A DNA stretch of 64,000 nt from Methanobacterium sp. ERen5 (GCA_024167805.1 CP099988.1:1434001-1498000); one strand, 5' to 3'; counted from the stretch's first letter, positions 1-9,729 are shown. A program made the numbers and translations. The notes: a model not told the origin generated them from the sequence alone.

Positions 1-165
1 AAAACTGATACATCATTTCTAATGGATCAATTTCTCAAATCTAGCAAAACTTAAAATGTTCAATCATCCTAATAATGGATTAGTATTGAAATCTATTTAA
101 TAAAAATTCTAAATTAATAAGAATATTACAACCAGTTAATTAGGATAATCAACCGGGAAAAGAAT

Positions 166-375
166 ATGATAACAGTAAATGAAGAATTATGCAAGGGATG
201 TAACATTTGTAAGGAGTTTTGTCCACATAATGTCTACGAAGAATCAAAAGCCCTGAACAAGAAGGGAATTCATGTTCCATGCCCTAAAAACAAGGAACAG
301 TGTACTCAATGTGGATTATGTACTCTTTTATGTCCGGACCAAGCAATAAAAGTGGATGATGAGGATGAAGATTAA
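166..375 (+). CDS. korD: 2-oxoacid:ferredoxin oxidoreductase delta subunit, 2x[4Fe-4S] ferredoxin
   Basis: This 69-residue protein carries two ferredoxin-type cysteine clusters. The first has C9, C12, C15 and C19; the second has C46, C49, C52 and C56; C39 is extra. It ends in an acidic tail. Small dicluster subunits like this pass electrons between the TPP site of a 2-oxoacid oxidoreductase and ferredoxin in the cytoplasm. It is first in an operon with the alpha, beta and gamma subunits and a succinyl-CoA ligase beta subunit, which points to 2-oxoglutarate as the substrate. Its last 20 bases overlap the start of the alpha gene, suggesting translational coupling. The 165 bases upstream hold no gene; an AT-rich stretch near 90-105 could contain the promoter. 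Confidence 0.88.
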   Translation: MITVNEELCKGCNICKEFCPHNVYEESKALNKKGIHVPCPKNKEQCTQCGLCTLLCPDQAIKVDDEDED

Positions 376-1486
376 ACAATATTTTATACAGGGTAATGAA
401 GCATGCGCAAGGGGCGCTATACATGCAGGATGCAGATTCTTTGCAGGATACCCAATAACTCCTTCAACAGAAATAGCTGAAGACATGGCTGTATTCCTTC
501 CAAAGGAAGGTGGCACATTTATTCAGATGGAAGATGAAATAGCTGCTTTAGGTGCAGTTATAGGTGCGGTATGGGGTGGTGTAAAAGCTATGACTGCCAC
601 ATCTGGCCCTGGATTTTCTCTCATGCAGGAGCATATTGGTTATGCTACAATGACAGAAACTCCCCTTGTAATTGTAAACATGCAGCGAGGATCGCCATCC
701 ACAGGACAACCGACCATGGCATCACAAAGTGATATGATGCAGGCCAGATGGGGATCCCATGGAGATTACGAGATAATAGCACTTTCACCATCATCTGTAC
801 AGGAATGCTTTGATTTTACTGTGAGAGCATTTAACCTTGCAGAGGAGTACAGAGTTCCAGTAATGGTTATGGCAGATGAGATAGTGGGACACATGCGTGA
901 GAAGATCACCATACCCGAAACAACAGATATAACCCCGAGAAAAATGCCTGATGAAAGTCCAGAAACTTTCTTACCATACAAGGCAGACCCTGAGGGCACA
1001 TCAAAAATGCCGGCATTTGGAGATGGATACAAACTTCAAGTAACAGGACTCACCCATGACGAAAGAGGATATCCTGATGCATCTAATCCTAAAACACATT
1101 CAAAACTTGTTAATCGTTTGGTAAATAAAATTATAAACAACACTGATAAATTAGCCTCTTATAAATCCTTTAACACCGAGGATGCCGATGTTATAATAGT
1201 GTCTTACGGTGCACCATCAAGATCTGTCACAACTGCAGTTAAAAATGCCAGAGAAGAGGGAATAAAGGCAGGATATATCAAACTTGAAACTGTGTGGCCT
1301 TTCCCAGAGGAAATTCTAAGAAAAGCAGCAAAAAATGCTCAAAGGGTCATAGTTGTTGAGATGAACCTTGGACAAATATTCCATGAAGTCCAGAGGGTTT
1401 TAAGGGATCATGATGTGGAATTAATCCCTAAAATTGGCGGGGAAATGCATAAGCCCGATGAAATACTCAAAATAATCGAAAAATAG
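356..1486 (+). CDS. korA: 2-oxoglutarate:ferredoxin oxidoreductase alpha subunit
   Basis: The 376-residue protein has the POR N-terminal domain, with the family motif YPITPSTE at about residues 32-39, and a C-terminal transketolase-like domain with VIVVEMNLGQ near residue 335. With KorB it forms the TPP-dependent core that interconverts succinyl-CoA + CO2 and 2-oxoglutarate using ferredoxin. The first ATG lies inside korD; ATGs at 359 and 365 are alternatives, because the overlap hides any clear ribosome site. The order D-A-B-C is that of 2-oxoglutarate rather than pyruvate oxidoreductases, and sucC follows. The substrate assignment rests on family and context. Confidence 0.9.
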   Translation: MMRMKIKQYFIQGNEACARGAIHAGCRFFAGYPITPSTEIAEDMAVFLPKEGGTFIQMEDEIAALGAVIGAVWGGVKAMTATSGPGFSLMQEHIGYATMTETPLVIVNMQRGSPSTGQPTMASQSDMMQARWGSHGDYEIIALSPSSVQECFDFTVRAFNLAEEYRVPVMVMADEIVGHMREKITIPETTDITPRKMPDESPETFLPYKADPEGTSKMPAFGDGYKLQVTGLTHDERGYPDASNPKTHSKLVNRLVNKIINNTDKLASYKSFNTEDADVIIVSYGAPSRSVTTAVKNAREEGIKAGYIKLETVWPFPEEILRKAAKNAQRVIVVEMNLGQIFHEVQRVLRDHDVELIPKIGGEMHKPDEILKIIEK

Positions 1487-1543
1487 GGACAAACAAAGAT
1501 CAAACTAATTTAATTCAAGATTTTAATTCAGGAGATGAAACGT

Positions 1544-2410
1544 ATGGATAAAACGAATCAAAATCGTTTTATGAAATATCTGAGAACAGAAAGACTTCCC
1601 AACATATTCTGTCCAGGATGTGGAAATGGAACAGTAATGAATACATTTTTTAATGCTCTCGAACTGGCAGATAAGGATTTTGACAATTTAGCCCTTGTAT
1701 CTGGAATAGGCTGTTCATCAAGAATTCCGGGATATGTGGATTGTGATTCACTTCACACGACCCATGGAAGACCAATTACCTTTGCAACCGGACTAAAACT
1801 GGCAAATCCTGATCTGGATGTGGTGGTGTTTACAGGTGATGGTGATGCTGCAGCAATTGGTGGAAACCATCTGATACACGGATCAAGAAGAAACATTGAC
1901 ATAACTGTTATCTGCATAAACAACAGCATATACGGAATGACTGGGGGTCAAATCAGTCCTACATCACCAACGGGAAGTTATGGTAGTACTGCTCCGTACG
2001 GGGCACTTGAAACTCCATTCAATCTCTCAAAACTCACTAAAGCTGCTGGTGCGACGTATGTTGCCAGATGGACAACAGCACATCCTGTTCAACTTTCTAA
2101 TGCAATTAAGAAGGGCCTTAAGAACAAGGGATTCTCATTCATAGAAGCAATTTCGCAGTGTCCAACCTACTTCGGACGAAAAAATAAGATGAAAACTGCG
2201 GTTGACATGATGCACTGGATGAAGGATCAGAGTGTTTTGAAACGTAAAGCAGATAAAATGGATCCATCAGAACTAGAGGATAAACTTATAATTGGGGAGT
2301 TCGTAAATAAAACCGCCCCAGAATACACTGAAAAGTTCAGTAAACTTTTGGAGGATAACTGTGAATCTGGAAAACCTTCATCTGTAAGATCAGCATACAG
2401 GGTGGATTAA
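1544..2410 (+). CDS. korB: 2-oxoglutarate:ferredoxin oxidoreductase beta subunit (TPP-binding)
   Basis: The protein has about 288 residues and the TPP-binding features of the beta subunit: CPGCGNG near the N-terminus, GIGCSSRIPGY, and the Mg-TPP motif GDGDAAAIGGNH followed by INNSIYGMTGGQ. I chose the ATG at 1544 over the one at 1535 because AGGAG at 1530-1534 abuts the earlier ATG but is well placed for the later one. The gamma subunit follows after one base. Length and motifs are normal and there is no frameshift. Confidence 0.9.
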   Translation: MDKTNQNRFMKYLRTERLPNIFCPGCGNGTVMNTFFNALELADKDFDNLALVSGIGCSSRIPGYVDCDSLHTTHGRPITFATGLKLANPDLDVVVFTGDGDAAAIGGNHLIHGSRRNIDITVICINNSIYGMTGGQISPTSPTGSYGSTAPYGALETPFNLSKLTKAAGATYVARWTTAHPVQLSNAIKKGLKNKGFSFIEAISQCPTYFGRKNKMKTAVDMMHWMKDQSVLKRKADKMDPSELEDKLIIGEFVNKTAPEYTEKFSKLLEDNCESGKPSSVRSAYRVD

Positions 2411-2411
2411 A

Positions 2412-2960
2412 ATGCGTAAAGATATTAGGATAGCAGGATTTGGTGGTCAAGGAATCATACTGGCCGGAATTGTAATTGGAAAGGCTGCTGCTCTTCATGA
2501 TAACATATTTGCCGTTCAAACACAATCGTACGGTCCAGAAGCTCGTGGTGGTGCTTCAAGGACAGAAGTAGTGGTAAGTGATGAAGATGTGGACTATCCT
2601 AAGGTTCAAAGACCAGATATATTTGTTGCAATGTCACACACAGCTTTAACAGCTTATTTGGACGATTTAAAGGATGGTGGGACTTTAATAGTCGATCCAG
2701 ACATGATAACCATGGATGAGATAATGCCATTTGTTAAAGAACACAATATCCAACTTTACACTGCACCAGCAACCAAAACAGCAGCAGAGGAAATTGGAAT
2801 AAGGATTGTTGCAAATATAGTGATGATAGGAGTAATTGTCGAGATAACCCACGTTGTGACTGAGGAAGCTGCAAGGGCAGCAATAGCAGAAAGTGTACCT
2901 CCGGGAACAGAAGATAAAAATCTCGCAGCATTTGATGCAGGCGTAAAACTTGCAAATTAG
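2412..2960 (+). CDS. korC: 2-oxoglutarate:ferredoxin oxidoreductase gamma subunit
   Basis: This 182-residue protein starts with the gamma-domain signature GFGGQGIILAG and continues with QSYGPEARGGASR, both typical of the POR gamma domain thought to bind the CoA end of the substrate. It begins one base after korB and ends 9 bases before sucC, so the set is very probably one transcript. Together korDABC make the four-subunit enzyme that methanogens use in the partial TCA route to 2-oxoglutarate and glutamate. Confidence 0.9.
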   Translation: MRKDIRIAGFGGQGIILAGIVIGKAAALHDNIFAVQTQSYGPEARGGASRTEVVVSDEDVDYPKVQRPDIFVAMSHTALTAYLDDLKDGGTLIVDPDMITMDEIMPFVKEHNIQLYTAPATKTAAEEIGIRIVANIVMIGVIVEITHVVTEEAARAAIAESVPPGTEDKNLAAFDAGVKLAN

Positions 2961-2969
2961 GAGGATTAA

Positions 2970-4075
2970 ATGAAGATTCATGAATACATTGCCAAGGAAA
3001 TTTTTAAAGCAGAGGGAATAGCTGTACCTTCAAGCCAAATGGTTAAAAATTCAGAAGATGCACACAAAGCTGCCCTTGAAATAATGAAACCTGTGGCCAT
3101 CAAATCACAGATACTGGTTGGTGGTAGAGGTAAGGCTGGTGGAATACAATTTGCAGCAGATCCTGATGAAGCGCGTGAAGTTTCCTCGAAAATTTTGGGT
3201 TCAACTGTTAAGGGCGAATTAGTTGAAATGATTCTGGTGGAAGAAAAATTATCCATTGAATCTGAATTCTACGTGAGTGTAGTTCTGGATAGATCAGCTA
3301 AAAAACCACTCGTAATGGCCAGCAGTTCTGGAGGCATGGAAATAGAAGAAGTTGCCAAGGAAACACCCGAGAAAATTGTTAAATATTATATAAATAGTTT
3401 AGACAAATTTTTACCTTATCAAGGAAGGGAAATTGCAATAAAAATGGGAATTCCTAATGAGCTCATTTCCAAGGTTGGGGGAATAATATGGAAACTGGTA
3501 CAAATATTTAACAAGTACGATGCAACCATAGCAGAGATTAACCCATTGGTACTCACCAAGGAAGGAATCATAGCTGCCGATGCTAAACTAGATATTGATG
3601 ATGATGCTCTTTACAGGCAAAAAAACTGGTTGAACTTGAAAATATTGAATCTGGAGAATTTGCATACGTAAAACTGGATGGAAACATTGCAGTGATTGGT
3701 AATGGTGCAGGTTTAACACTGAGTGGAATGGACATGTTAAAACTATATGGGGGCGAACCAGCCACATTTCTGGACATAGGAGGAGGATCATCCAGAGAAA
3801 ACATAGCAAAAGCACTCAACATAGTAATATCGGATCCTGATGTTAAAACTGTATTTCTAAATGTTTTAGGCGGAATCACAAGGGCTGATGATGTTGCAAG
3901 GGGAGTGCTCGATGTTATGAAAGAATCTGAAAGAAAAGTACCTCTGGTAATTCGTTTAACAGGAACCAACGAAGAGGAAGGTCAGAAGATTCTTAAAGAT
4001 GCAGGGGTTTCCTTCGAGACATCCATGGAAGCAGCGGCACAGAAGGCCGTTGAGCTCTGCAACGCAAAAAATTAA
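2970..4075 (+). CDS. sucC: succinyl-CoA ligase (ADP-forming) beta subunit, broken by a one-base frameshift
   Basis: The first part (2970 to about 3625) carries the ATP-grasp domain with GGRGKAGGI. The second part carries GNGAGLTLSGMD and NVLGGITRADDVARG of the CoA-ligase domain. The frame is lost at a run of seven A (3619-3625). One extra A gives RQKKLVELENIESG and a continuous protein of about 368 residues, normal for SucC. The SD GGAGG at 2960-2964 supports the start. The enzyme with SucD interconverts succinate, CoA and ATP with succinyl-CoA, feeding the neighbouring KorDABC. sucD is not in the window. The break is most likely a sequencing error, although the run is also a classic -1 slippery heptamer. 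Confidence 0.85.
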
Positions 4076-4240
4076 AAAATTCAAATCAACCAACATCTCT
4101 TTTTTTAAAGCTAGCATTATTTAAAATAACAAATCATCAACCATACCTAGTTTTACTAAGCCTTTACTATCATTATTCTCAACACTCCATGAACAGGTCA
4201 CGTGTTGATGGTAGCAGAGGTGGGTTCATTCCAAATCTGC

Positions 4241-5322
4241 TTAAACTTTTCTTTTAATAGACATGACATGTGCCACTACCAATGCAGATAATAAAATATA
4301 GATTATCATGGCAGCACCGTTAAATGACCTGTTAAATAGGAATAACCCGATTATACTCTGTGAAATGAAAGCAGTAAGTGCTCCAATTAACAATGCTTCC
4401 CTTCCAATATAATTTCTACTGCCTCCCAATCTTTTACTACGGTACTCCCTTAGGATGTACAAACCTGTAACTGTGACGATCATGACCCAGGTCATGAGTG
4501 CAAACAAACCCAAGTATCCGAAGTCAAAGGCCACTCCAAAGATTCCTGGAAGCATGTAATCTATGGCATCCTTTTTAACAACAAGAATCCCTGCAAAAAG
4601 TGGGAATGGTAGGGTGAACATGTTGACAAAGTTCATGGGTAATGTGAGGTAACCATCTGAACCACCCAAACATTTTGCACCCCAATAACACGATCCCTGT
4701 ACATGACCCCAAAGAGTTGTGTTCTTGATTACCGTGACAAGACTAGGCATTGCAAATTCTTCAACCCTGCTAATTCTTAACAATGGACTGAGTATTGTGA
4801 AATTCAAAATTCTGGATAAAACTTCCAACACCCCAAAACCTACTATTCCTGCTGCAATAACTGAGAATACACGTTTAACTGTCATCTGGGATGTTCGCTT
4901 GAAACTTCTTGAGATCAACAGAGTTCCAATGAACCATCCCAACAACCACAACAGAAGGAAAGATCTATGCATCATTCCACCTGCAACTGCGATTATGAAG
5001 AATAGAATAATTGCCAGGGTTTTAATTGATGCTGATCTGATCTCAAGCTCTGTTAAAAGGCTTGCTGAAGCAAAAAGGTTACCCATGCAAAAACTGCAAG
5101 GGGTCCAAATGGGTGGGTGAATTCGTGATGACTCACAAATGGAAGGAAAAGAAATATGGTGTCTATTCCAAACAAAGCAGCAATAATAATGGTTAGCACC
5201 ATTGAAAGGAACAAAACCAAACTGAGGGGTATGATGATGATGTTGAACATCAACAACACCGCAGCATGGATCAAGATAGCGATTTCTATTATGAACTGTA
5301 AATGATTTTCTGCAATTAACAT
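4241..5322 (-). CDS. polytopic membrane protein of unknown function, frameshifted
   Basis: Two overlapping reading frames, 5322-5053 and 5086-4241, join into one protein of about 360 residues if one T is added to a T5 run (plus strand A5 at 5072-5076). The join then reads VFAWVTFFASASLLTELEIR. The protein is almost entirely hydrophobic, with perhaps nine or ten membrane segments. A loop between segments carries SHHEFTHPFGP and a central loop carries two cysteines (GSCYWGAKC). The layout recalls archaeal oligosaccharide polymerase-like membrane proteins, but I do not recognise a family. It lies downstream of the secreted DUF1002 gene on the same strand, 85 bases away. Confidence 0.6.
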
Positions 5323-5407
5323 TTGTATCGGTGATTTCGTGTTAGATTTTGTTTATGCGAGGTCTTTGAACTACTGGAATTCTATCTTAAACATTCCATT
5401 TCAAAAT

Positions 5408-6286
5408 TTACGATCCACTTGACTGTCCAGAGATTAGATTACTTATGTAGTTGAGTATGCCTTGAACAAAACTCATGATCTGATCTAAAATTCCTCCGGA
5501 CTGGGATGCCTGATTACTCACATTCTGGAGTTGTTTTTTAAAGTCTGTTAAACTGGCCTGTGCATTCTGTGAATCTGCTAAACTGTTAGCTATTTGCTGT
5601 GCTTGATCCTGTGTTAAACTGATATTCATAGTTGCAGCCACATTATTCACTATTACTAAAATCTGATTGGTATCTGTAATATTCTGTGCCTGAATCTGAT
5701 CTGTCACATTTGAAAACAGATCTGAAATATGATCTGGATTTTGTCCAGTTTGGTTTGCTATCTGAGTTTCGGTGTACAACTCTTGTGTAGCTGCTTTTTT
5801 AGCCTGGTCCGGAATTGGAGTTCCCACCGCAATTTCATAAGATCGTAAAACACCTGCCAGTGCAGCTTCTCCGGATGCAGATACTGGGGATGAAACAACC
5901 ACGTAACCATTATTAATTCCCGTTGATTTTAAAGCATTTGCATACATTTTTGGGGTTACTACAGTTATTTTACTGGTATCTACAGACACATTGATGCCTT
6001 GGTTGTAACTTAGATCCACCATGGCACACGAATAGATCTGGCTGGATGGGTATGTTTTCCCTGTGATATTTGAGGAAATTGCGTTAACTTCAGAGGCAGT
6101 AACAACCTTGGTTGCAGCATCTGAAACGTTTTTTGTGGTTTTTGTTTGGAAATAAGTGTCCATAGAATTTTTCCAATTGGAATTGCCATAGGTAGTTTCT
6201 CCATATGTTATTGCAAATCCAGTTGCAGCGTAAATAGGACTCAGAATCATCAACACAAATATAAATCCAACTAAATACTTTTTCAT
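5408..6286 (-). CDS. secreted DUF1002 family protein
   Basis: This 292-residue protein begins with a clear signal peptide (MKKYLVGFIFVLMILSPIYA). The mature part opens with ITYGETTYGN, contains TASEVNAISSNITGKTYP and ends in a Gln/Ser-rich stretch with a final hydrophobic patch. These motifs match DUF1002, a family of extracellular proteins of unknown role found in Firmicutes and methanogens. The start is supported by GGTGGTGAT placed just upstream of the ATG. It is transcribed toward a membrane protein on the same strand. Function is unknown; a cell-envelope role is inferred only from the signal peptide. Confidence 0.72.
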   Translation of the reverse strand: MKKYLVGFIFVLMILSPIYAATGFAITYGETTYGNSNWKNSMDTYFQTKTTKNVSDAATKVVTASEVNAISSNITGKTYPSSQIYSCAMVDLSYNQGINVSVDTSKITVVTPKMYANALKSTGINNGYVVVSSPVSASGEAALAGVLRSYEIAVGTPIPDQAKKAATQELYTETQIANQTGQNPDHISDLFSNVTDQIQAQNITDTNQILVIVNNVAATMNISLTQDQAQQIANSLADSQNAQASLTDFKKQLQNVSNQASQSGGILDQIMSFVQGILNYISNLISGQSSGS

Positions 6287-6508
6287 AACGTATCACCACC
6301 AAAACATCTTGTTTTTTTAAATTTAATATACATCCTTCTCATATTATAGTTTATACTTATTAACGTTTGTTAAATTCGTGGTTGTAATGCCATTCAACGT
6401 TGAATACATCGTATCCCGACACACGAACCTTAATACTATTAGAGATTAAGCTTGAATAAAATCTCATTAGTTGAAACAGTTTTCAAAAAAAGTTCAAAAT
6501 TTGAAGTT

Positions 6509-7429
6509 TCATTCTATTAGTACCACTCTACTTTCATGGGCATGTTCTTTAACTTTTCTACCAGAAAGGGCAGCAATGGCTTCTGCAAACTCCAAAACTT
6601 CCTTGTTAGAAGGCATGTTGTCAAATGTTAATCTATCCCTTGAACTTCCAACGTACATGTATGCCTTAATTTCTATGAAGTCTGGATCAGTTTTCGATAT
6701 TATTTTAGCATACTCTTCTGGCAGTTGCATGTTCAGATCTTTCACACATGTAGTTCTTAACACAGTTCTAGAATTAAAGCTTTTCATGAGTTCTAAGGAT
6801 TTGTTTAGAAGTTCCCATCCGCTGTTTATCTGTGGCTGACACACTTCGTTGTAAAGAGTTTTGTTTGGAGCATCCAAGGAAATATAAAGCTGTGTTGGTT
6901 CTTCCTCAAGATTTTCTAGTTTGTTGGGTGTCATTCCATTGGTCACGAGAAAAGTTGTGAAGTTTCTTCTGTTGAATTCCGAGATCAATTCATTGATATC
7001 CGGGTACAGCATAGGTTCACCAGCCAAGGATATGGCAGCATTTTTAGGATCCTGAGCTTCTTTAATTTTTTTCTTGTTAACACGTGCGTTGCCGAAGAAA
7101 CCGCAGAGAAGATCACGTTGTGCTTCCACACAATCATCAATTACGGTTTTTGCATCATCAAACTCTTCATTCCATTCTGTTTTTGTGATTGAGGTATCTC
7201 TCCAGCAGAATGAACATTTATGGTGGCAAAATGGAATGCTGGGAGACATCTGAAGACATCTGTGACTTTGGATACCGTAAAATTTTTCTTTGTAACACAC
7301 CCCTTCGTCTACCAAACTCTTTTTAGTCCAGTGACATACCTTTGCAGCGGCATGTTTGTATTTGCCTGCAAACCTGTATCCTTTCTTTTCAAGGGCTTTA
7401 ATTTCTCCTTCAGTGAGTGATGTTTTCAT
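6509..7429 (-). CDS. taw1: tRNA 4-demethylwyosine synthase (radical SAM, Taw1/TYW1)
   Basis: The 306-residue radical-SAM enzyme has the cluster motif CHHKCSFC (CX3CX2C), a second group of cysteines nearer the N-terminus, and the TYW1 features ISLAGEPMLYP and LYISLDAPN. Taw1 condenses pyruvate with N1-methylguanosine-37 of tRNA-Phe to build the tricyclic base of wyosine derivatives. Length matches archaeal Taw1, which lacks the flavodoxin domain of eukaryotic TYW1. A TTG nine bases upstream (7438) is possible, but the ATG at 7429 is preferred. The gene stands alone on this strand. Confidence 0.9.
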   Translation of the reverse strand: MKTSLTEGEIKALEKKGYRFAGKYKHAAAKVCHWTKKSLVDEGVCYKEKFYGIQSHRCLQMSPSIPFCHHKCSFCWRDTSITKTEWNEEFDDAKTVIDDCVEAQRDLLCGFFGNARVNKKKIKEAQDPKNAAISLAGEPMLYPDINELISEFNRRNFTTFLVTNGMTPNKLENLEEEPTQLYISLDAPNKTLYNEVCQPQINSGWELLNKSLELMKSFNSRTVLRTTCVKDLNMQLPEEYAKIISKTDPDFIEIKAYMYVGSSRDRLTFDNMPSNKEVLEFAEAIAALSGRKVKEHAHESRVVLIE

Positions 7430-7438
7430 GAGATTCAA

Positions 7439-7763
7439 CTTCTTAATAAAAAAATATTTGATTATTTCAATTTCGTGTAACTCTAATATTATAGCTAGGT
7501 TCTAAATTAATTCTTCATTTATATATGGATATTGGCCCACAGAAGATCAAACAAACCTACGTATAATAATTGATGTTGATGTGAAATAATAGGGATCTGT
7601 AGGTTATTACTTGGCATAGACCGGGTTCAAATCCGATTAAACTGTAATAAATGATTATTGGTCCTTAACGATTATTTCATACTAGTTTGTACCAAAAATT
7701 TTTTAAGTATGGCAAAGAGAAAGATGATTATAAATTTCCCAATGCTTTTTTTGGAGGTTAAAA
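7439..7763. other. intergenic region between divergent taw1 and tpi
   Basis: No protein gene is visible in these 325 bases. It contains a good TATA-like element (7516-7525), a T-arm-like stretch inside an inverted repeat (7604-7650), and the tpi ribosome site GGAGG at 7752-7756. The long distance from the TATA to tpi leaves room for a structured leader or a small RNA. Confidence 0.5.
7516..7525 (+). promoter_or_regulatory. TATA-box-like element upstream of tpi
   Basis: The sequence TTTATATATG is AT-rich and TATA-like. It would direct a start near 7545-7550, giving either a leader of about 215 bases before tpi or a separate short RNA. This is inferred from sequence only. Confidence 0.35.
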
Positions 7764-8444
7764 ATGAATAATACCAAGAGAACTCCAATAGTAATCTTAA
7801 ATTTCAAAACGTATATAGAATCAACTGGAATAAATGCTGTAAAGCTTGCAACAGCTTCTGAGAAGGTTGCAGAAGAAACAGGTATCAACATGGTGGTTGC
7901 ACCACAAAGTTCAGACATATACCAGTTGTCTAACAAAGTTAACATACCTATTTTTGCTCAGCACATTGATGCGGTGGATGCTGGTGGCCATACAGGAAGC
8001 ACACTCATTGAATGTGTTAAAGAGGCAGGAGCAGATGGAAGTTTAATAAACCATTCTGAACAGAGAATGAAACTTGCTGATATTGATGTTGCAGTGAAAA
8101 AGCTTGCCCAAAAAAACATGGTTAGTGTGTTATGCACCAACAATATCGAAACCAGTGCAGCAGTAGCCACATTGAAGCCAGATTTTGTTGCTATCGAACC
8201 TCCAGAACTCATAGGATCAGGGATTCCAGTCTCCAAGGCCGAACCTGAAATTGTTGAGGGTACTGTAGAAATAATCCACAAAATAGATCCCGACATAAGT
8301 GTTCTTTGTGGAGCAGGAATATCAACAGGAGACGATATGAAAGCAGCAATGGATCTGGGTGCAGATGGTGTTTTACTCGCATCTGGAATTATCAAGGCAA
8401 ATGATCCTAAAGAAGCACTACTCAACCTTGTAAGCAAGATATAA
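7764..8444 (+). CDS. tpiA: triosephosphate isomerase (archaeal type)
   Basis: This 226-residue TIM barrel has the short length of archaeal tetrameric enzymes. Visible catalytic elements are the N-terminal LNFKTY lysine, NHSEQR for the catalytic His, and AIEPPELIGSG for the catalytic Glu and flexible loop 6. It interconverts DHAP and glyceraldehyde-3-phosphate. The start has a strong GGAGG about 8 bases upstream. pgk follows after 58 bases, so the two likely form a gluconeogenic/glycolytic operon; gapdh lies elsewhere in the window on the other strand. Confidence 0.94.
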   Translation: MNNTKRTPIVILNFKTYIESTGINAVKLATASEKVAEETGINMVVAPQSSDIYQLSNKVNIPIFAQHIDAVDAGGHTGSTLIECVKEAGADGSLINHSEQRMKLADIDVAVKKLAQKNMVSVLCTNNIETSAAVATLKPDFVAIEPPELIGSGIPVSKAEPEIVEGTVEIIHKIDPDISVLCGAGISTGDDMKAAMDLGADGVLLASGIIKANDPKEALLNLVSKI

Positions 8445-8502
8445 CAAATTTTTTAGGGGAAACAATATTCAAACAATTAAACCAATACTCAACGGTGAAC
8501 AG

Positions 8503-9729
8503 ATGTCACTTGATTTTTACACCATAGATGATTTTGATCTCGACGATAAAACTGTGCTTGTTAGGGTGGACATTAACTCTCCAGTAGACCCTTCAAACGG
8601 ACTCATATTAGATGACACAAGAATAAAACTGCATGCTGAAACGATTGCAGAACTGTCTAAAAAGGGTGCCAAGACAGTGGTACTGGCCCATCAAAGCAGA
8701 CCTGGTAAAAAGGATTTTACAACACTTGAACAGCATGCTGATGCTCTTTCGAACATACTCCAACATGAAGTGGCATACGTGGATGATATTTTTGGGAGTC
8801 ATGCCAAGGATGCCATTGGAAAAATGAAACGTGGAGATATTTTGCTCCTTGAAAATGTCAGGTTCTACTCTGAAGAGATACTCAAACGAGATCCAAAACT
8901 TCAATCAGAAACACACATGGTTCAAAATTTAGCCCCACTGGCTGATTACTTTGTTAACGATGCATTTGCAGCTGCCCACAGATCTCAGCCTTCTCTGGTT
9001 GGATTTGCCTTTGCTTTACCTTCAGCTGCGGGCCGTATTATGGAAAGAGAACTTAAGGCTTTGTACAATGCCATGAACAACGTTCAAAAACCTTGTGTTT
9101 ATGTACTTGGTGGTGTTAAGGTTGATGATTCCATCATGGTAATGGAAAATGTGCTTGAGAATGGAAGTGCAGATTACATCCTTACAACTGGTTTGGTTGC
9201 CAACATATTCCTATGGGGATCTGGAATCAATATTCAGAAGTACAACAAGGAATTTATTGAGAAAAAGGGGTACTGTGACTTTGTAAGAAAATCGAAAAAG
9301 CTTCTTAAAAACTTCGGTGACCAGATTATCCTCCCAAAGGATTTGGCTGTTTGCATGGGAGATAAGAGAGTTGAATTTTCAGTGGAAGACCTTCCAAATC
9401 AACCCATATTTGACATAGGTACAGAAACTATAAAGGAATATGCAGGTTACATTAGACGTGCAAACACACTGTTTGCAAATGGACCCGCAGGAGTTTTTGA
9501 AAAGGACGATTTCAACATAGGCACAGATGATATTTTAAATGCCATAGCATCTTCACCAGGATTTTCCATCATTGGTGGTGGACATCTTGCAGCTGCAGCT
9601 AATCAGATGGGTTTGTCCAAGGGAATTAGTCATATAAGTAGCGGGGGTGGAGCTTCAATAAATCTGCTGGCAGGTGAGGATCTTCCTGTTGTCACAGTGT
9701 TGAGGGATCATGCTGCTAAAAAAATTTGA
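8503..9729 (+). CDS. pgk: phosphoglycerate kinase
   Basis: The 408-residue protein has the N-terminal substrate region VRVDINSPVD, the FVNDAFAAAHRSQPS segment, GGVKVDDS in the hinge and the C-terminal nucleotide region GGGHLAAAANQMG. It transfers phosphate between 1,3-bisphosphoglycerate and ADP. Length is normal for an archaeal PGK. The start follows GGTGA. It is second in the tpi-pgk pair. After its stop, 235 bases without a gene lead to the tRNA cluster. Confidence 0.95.
   Translation: MSLDFYTIDDFDLDDKTVLVRVDINSPVDPSNGLILDDTRIKLHAETIAELSKKGAKTVVLAHQSRPGKKDFTTLEQHADALSNILQHEVAYVDDIFGSHAKDAIGKMKRGDILLLENVRFYSEEILKRDPKLQSETHMVQNLAPLADYFVNDAFAAAHRSQPSLVGFAFALPSAAGRIMERELKALYNAMNNVQKPCVYVLGGVKVDDSIMVMENVLENGSADYILTTGLVANIFLWGSGINIQKYNKEFIEKKGYCDFVRKSKKLLKNFGDQIILPKDLAVCMGDKRVEFSVEDLPNQPIFDIGTETIKEYAGYIRRANTLFANGPAGVFEKDDFNIGTDDILNAIASSPGFSIIGGGHLAAAANQMGLSKGISHISSGGGASINLLAGEDLPVVTVLRDHAAKKI

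Noticed and set aside
3583..3969. Long minus-strand open frame over sucC
   Set aside because: It mirrors a conserved coding region and has no motifs; typical antisense shadow.
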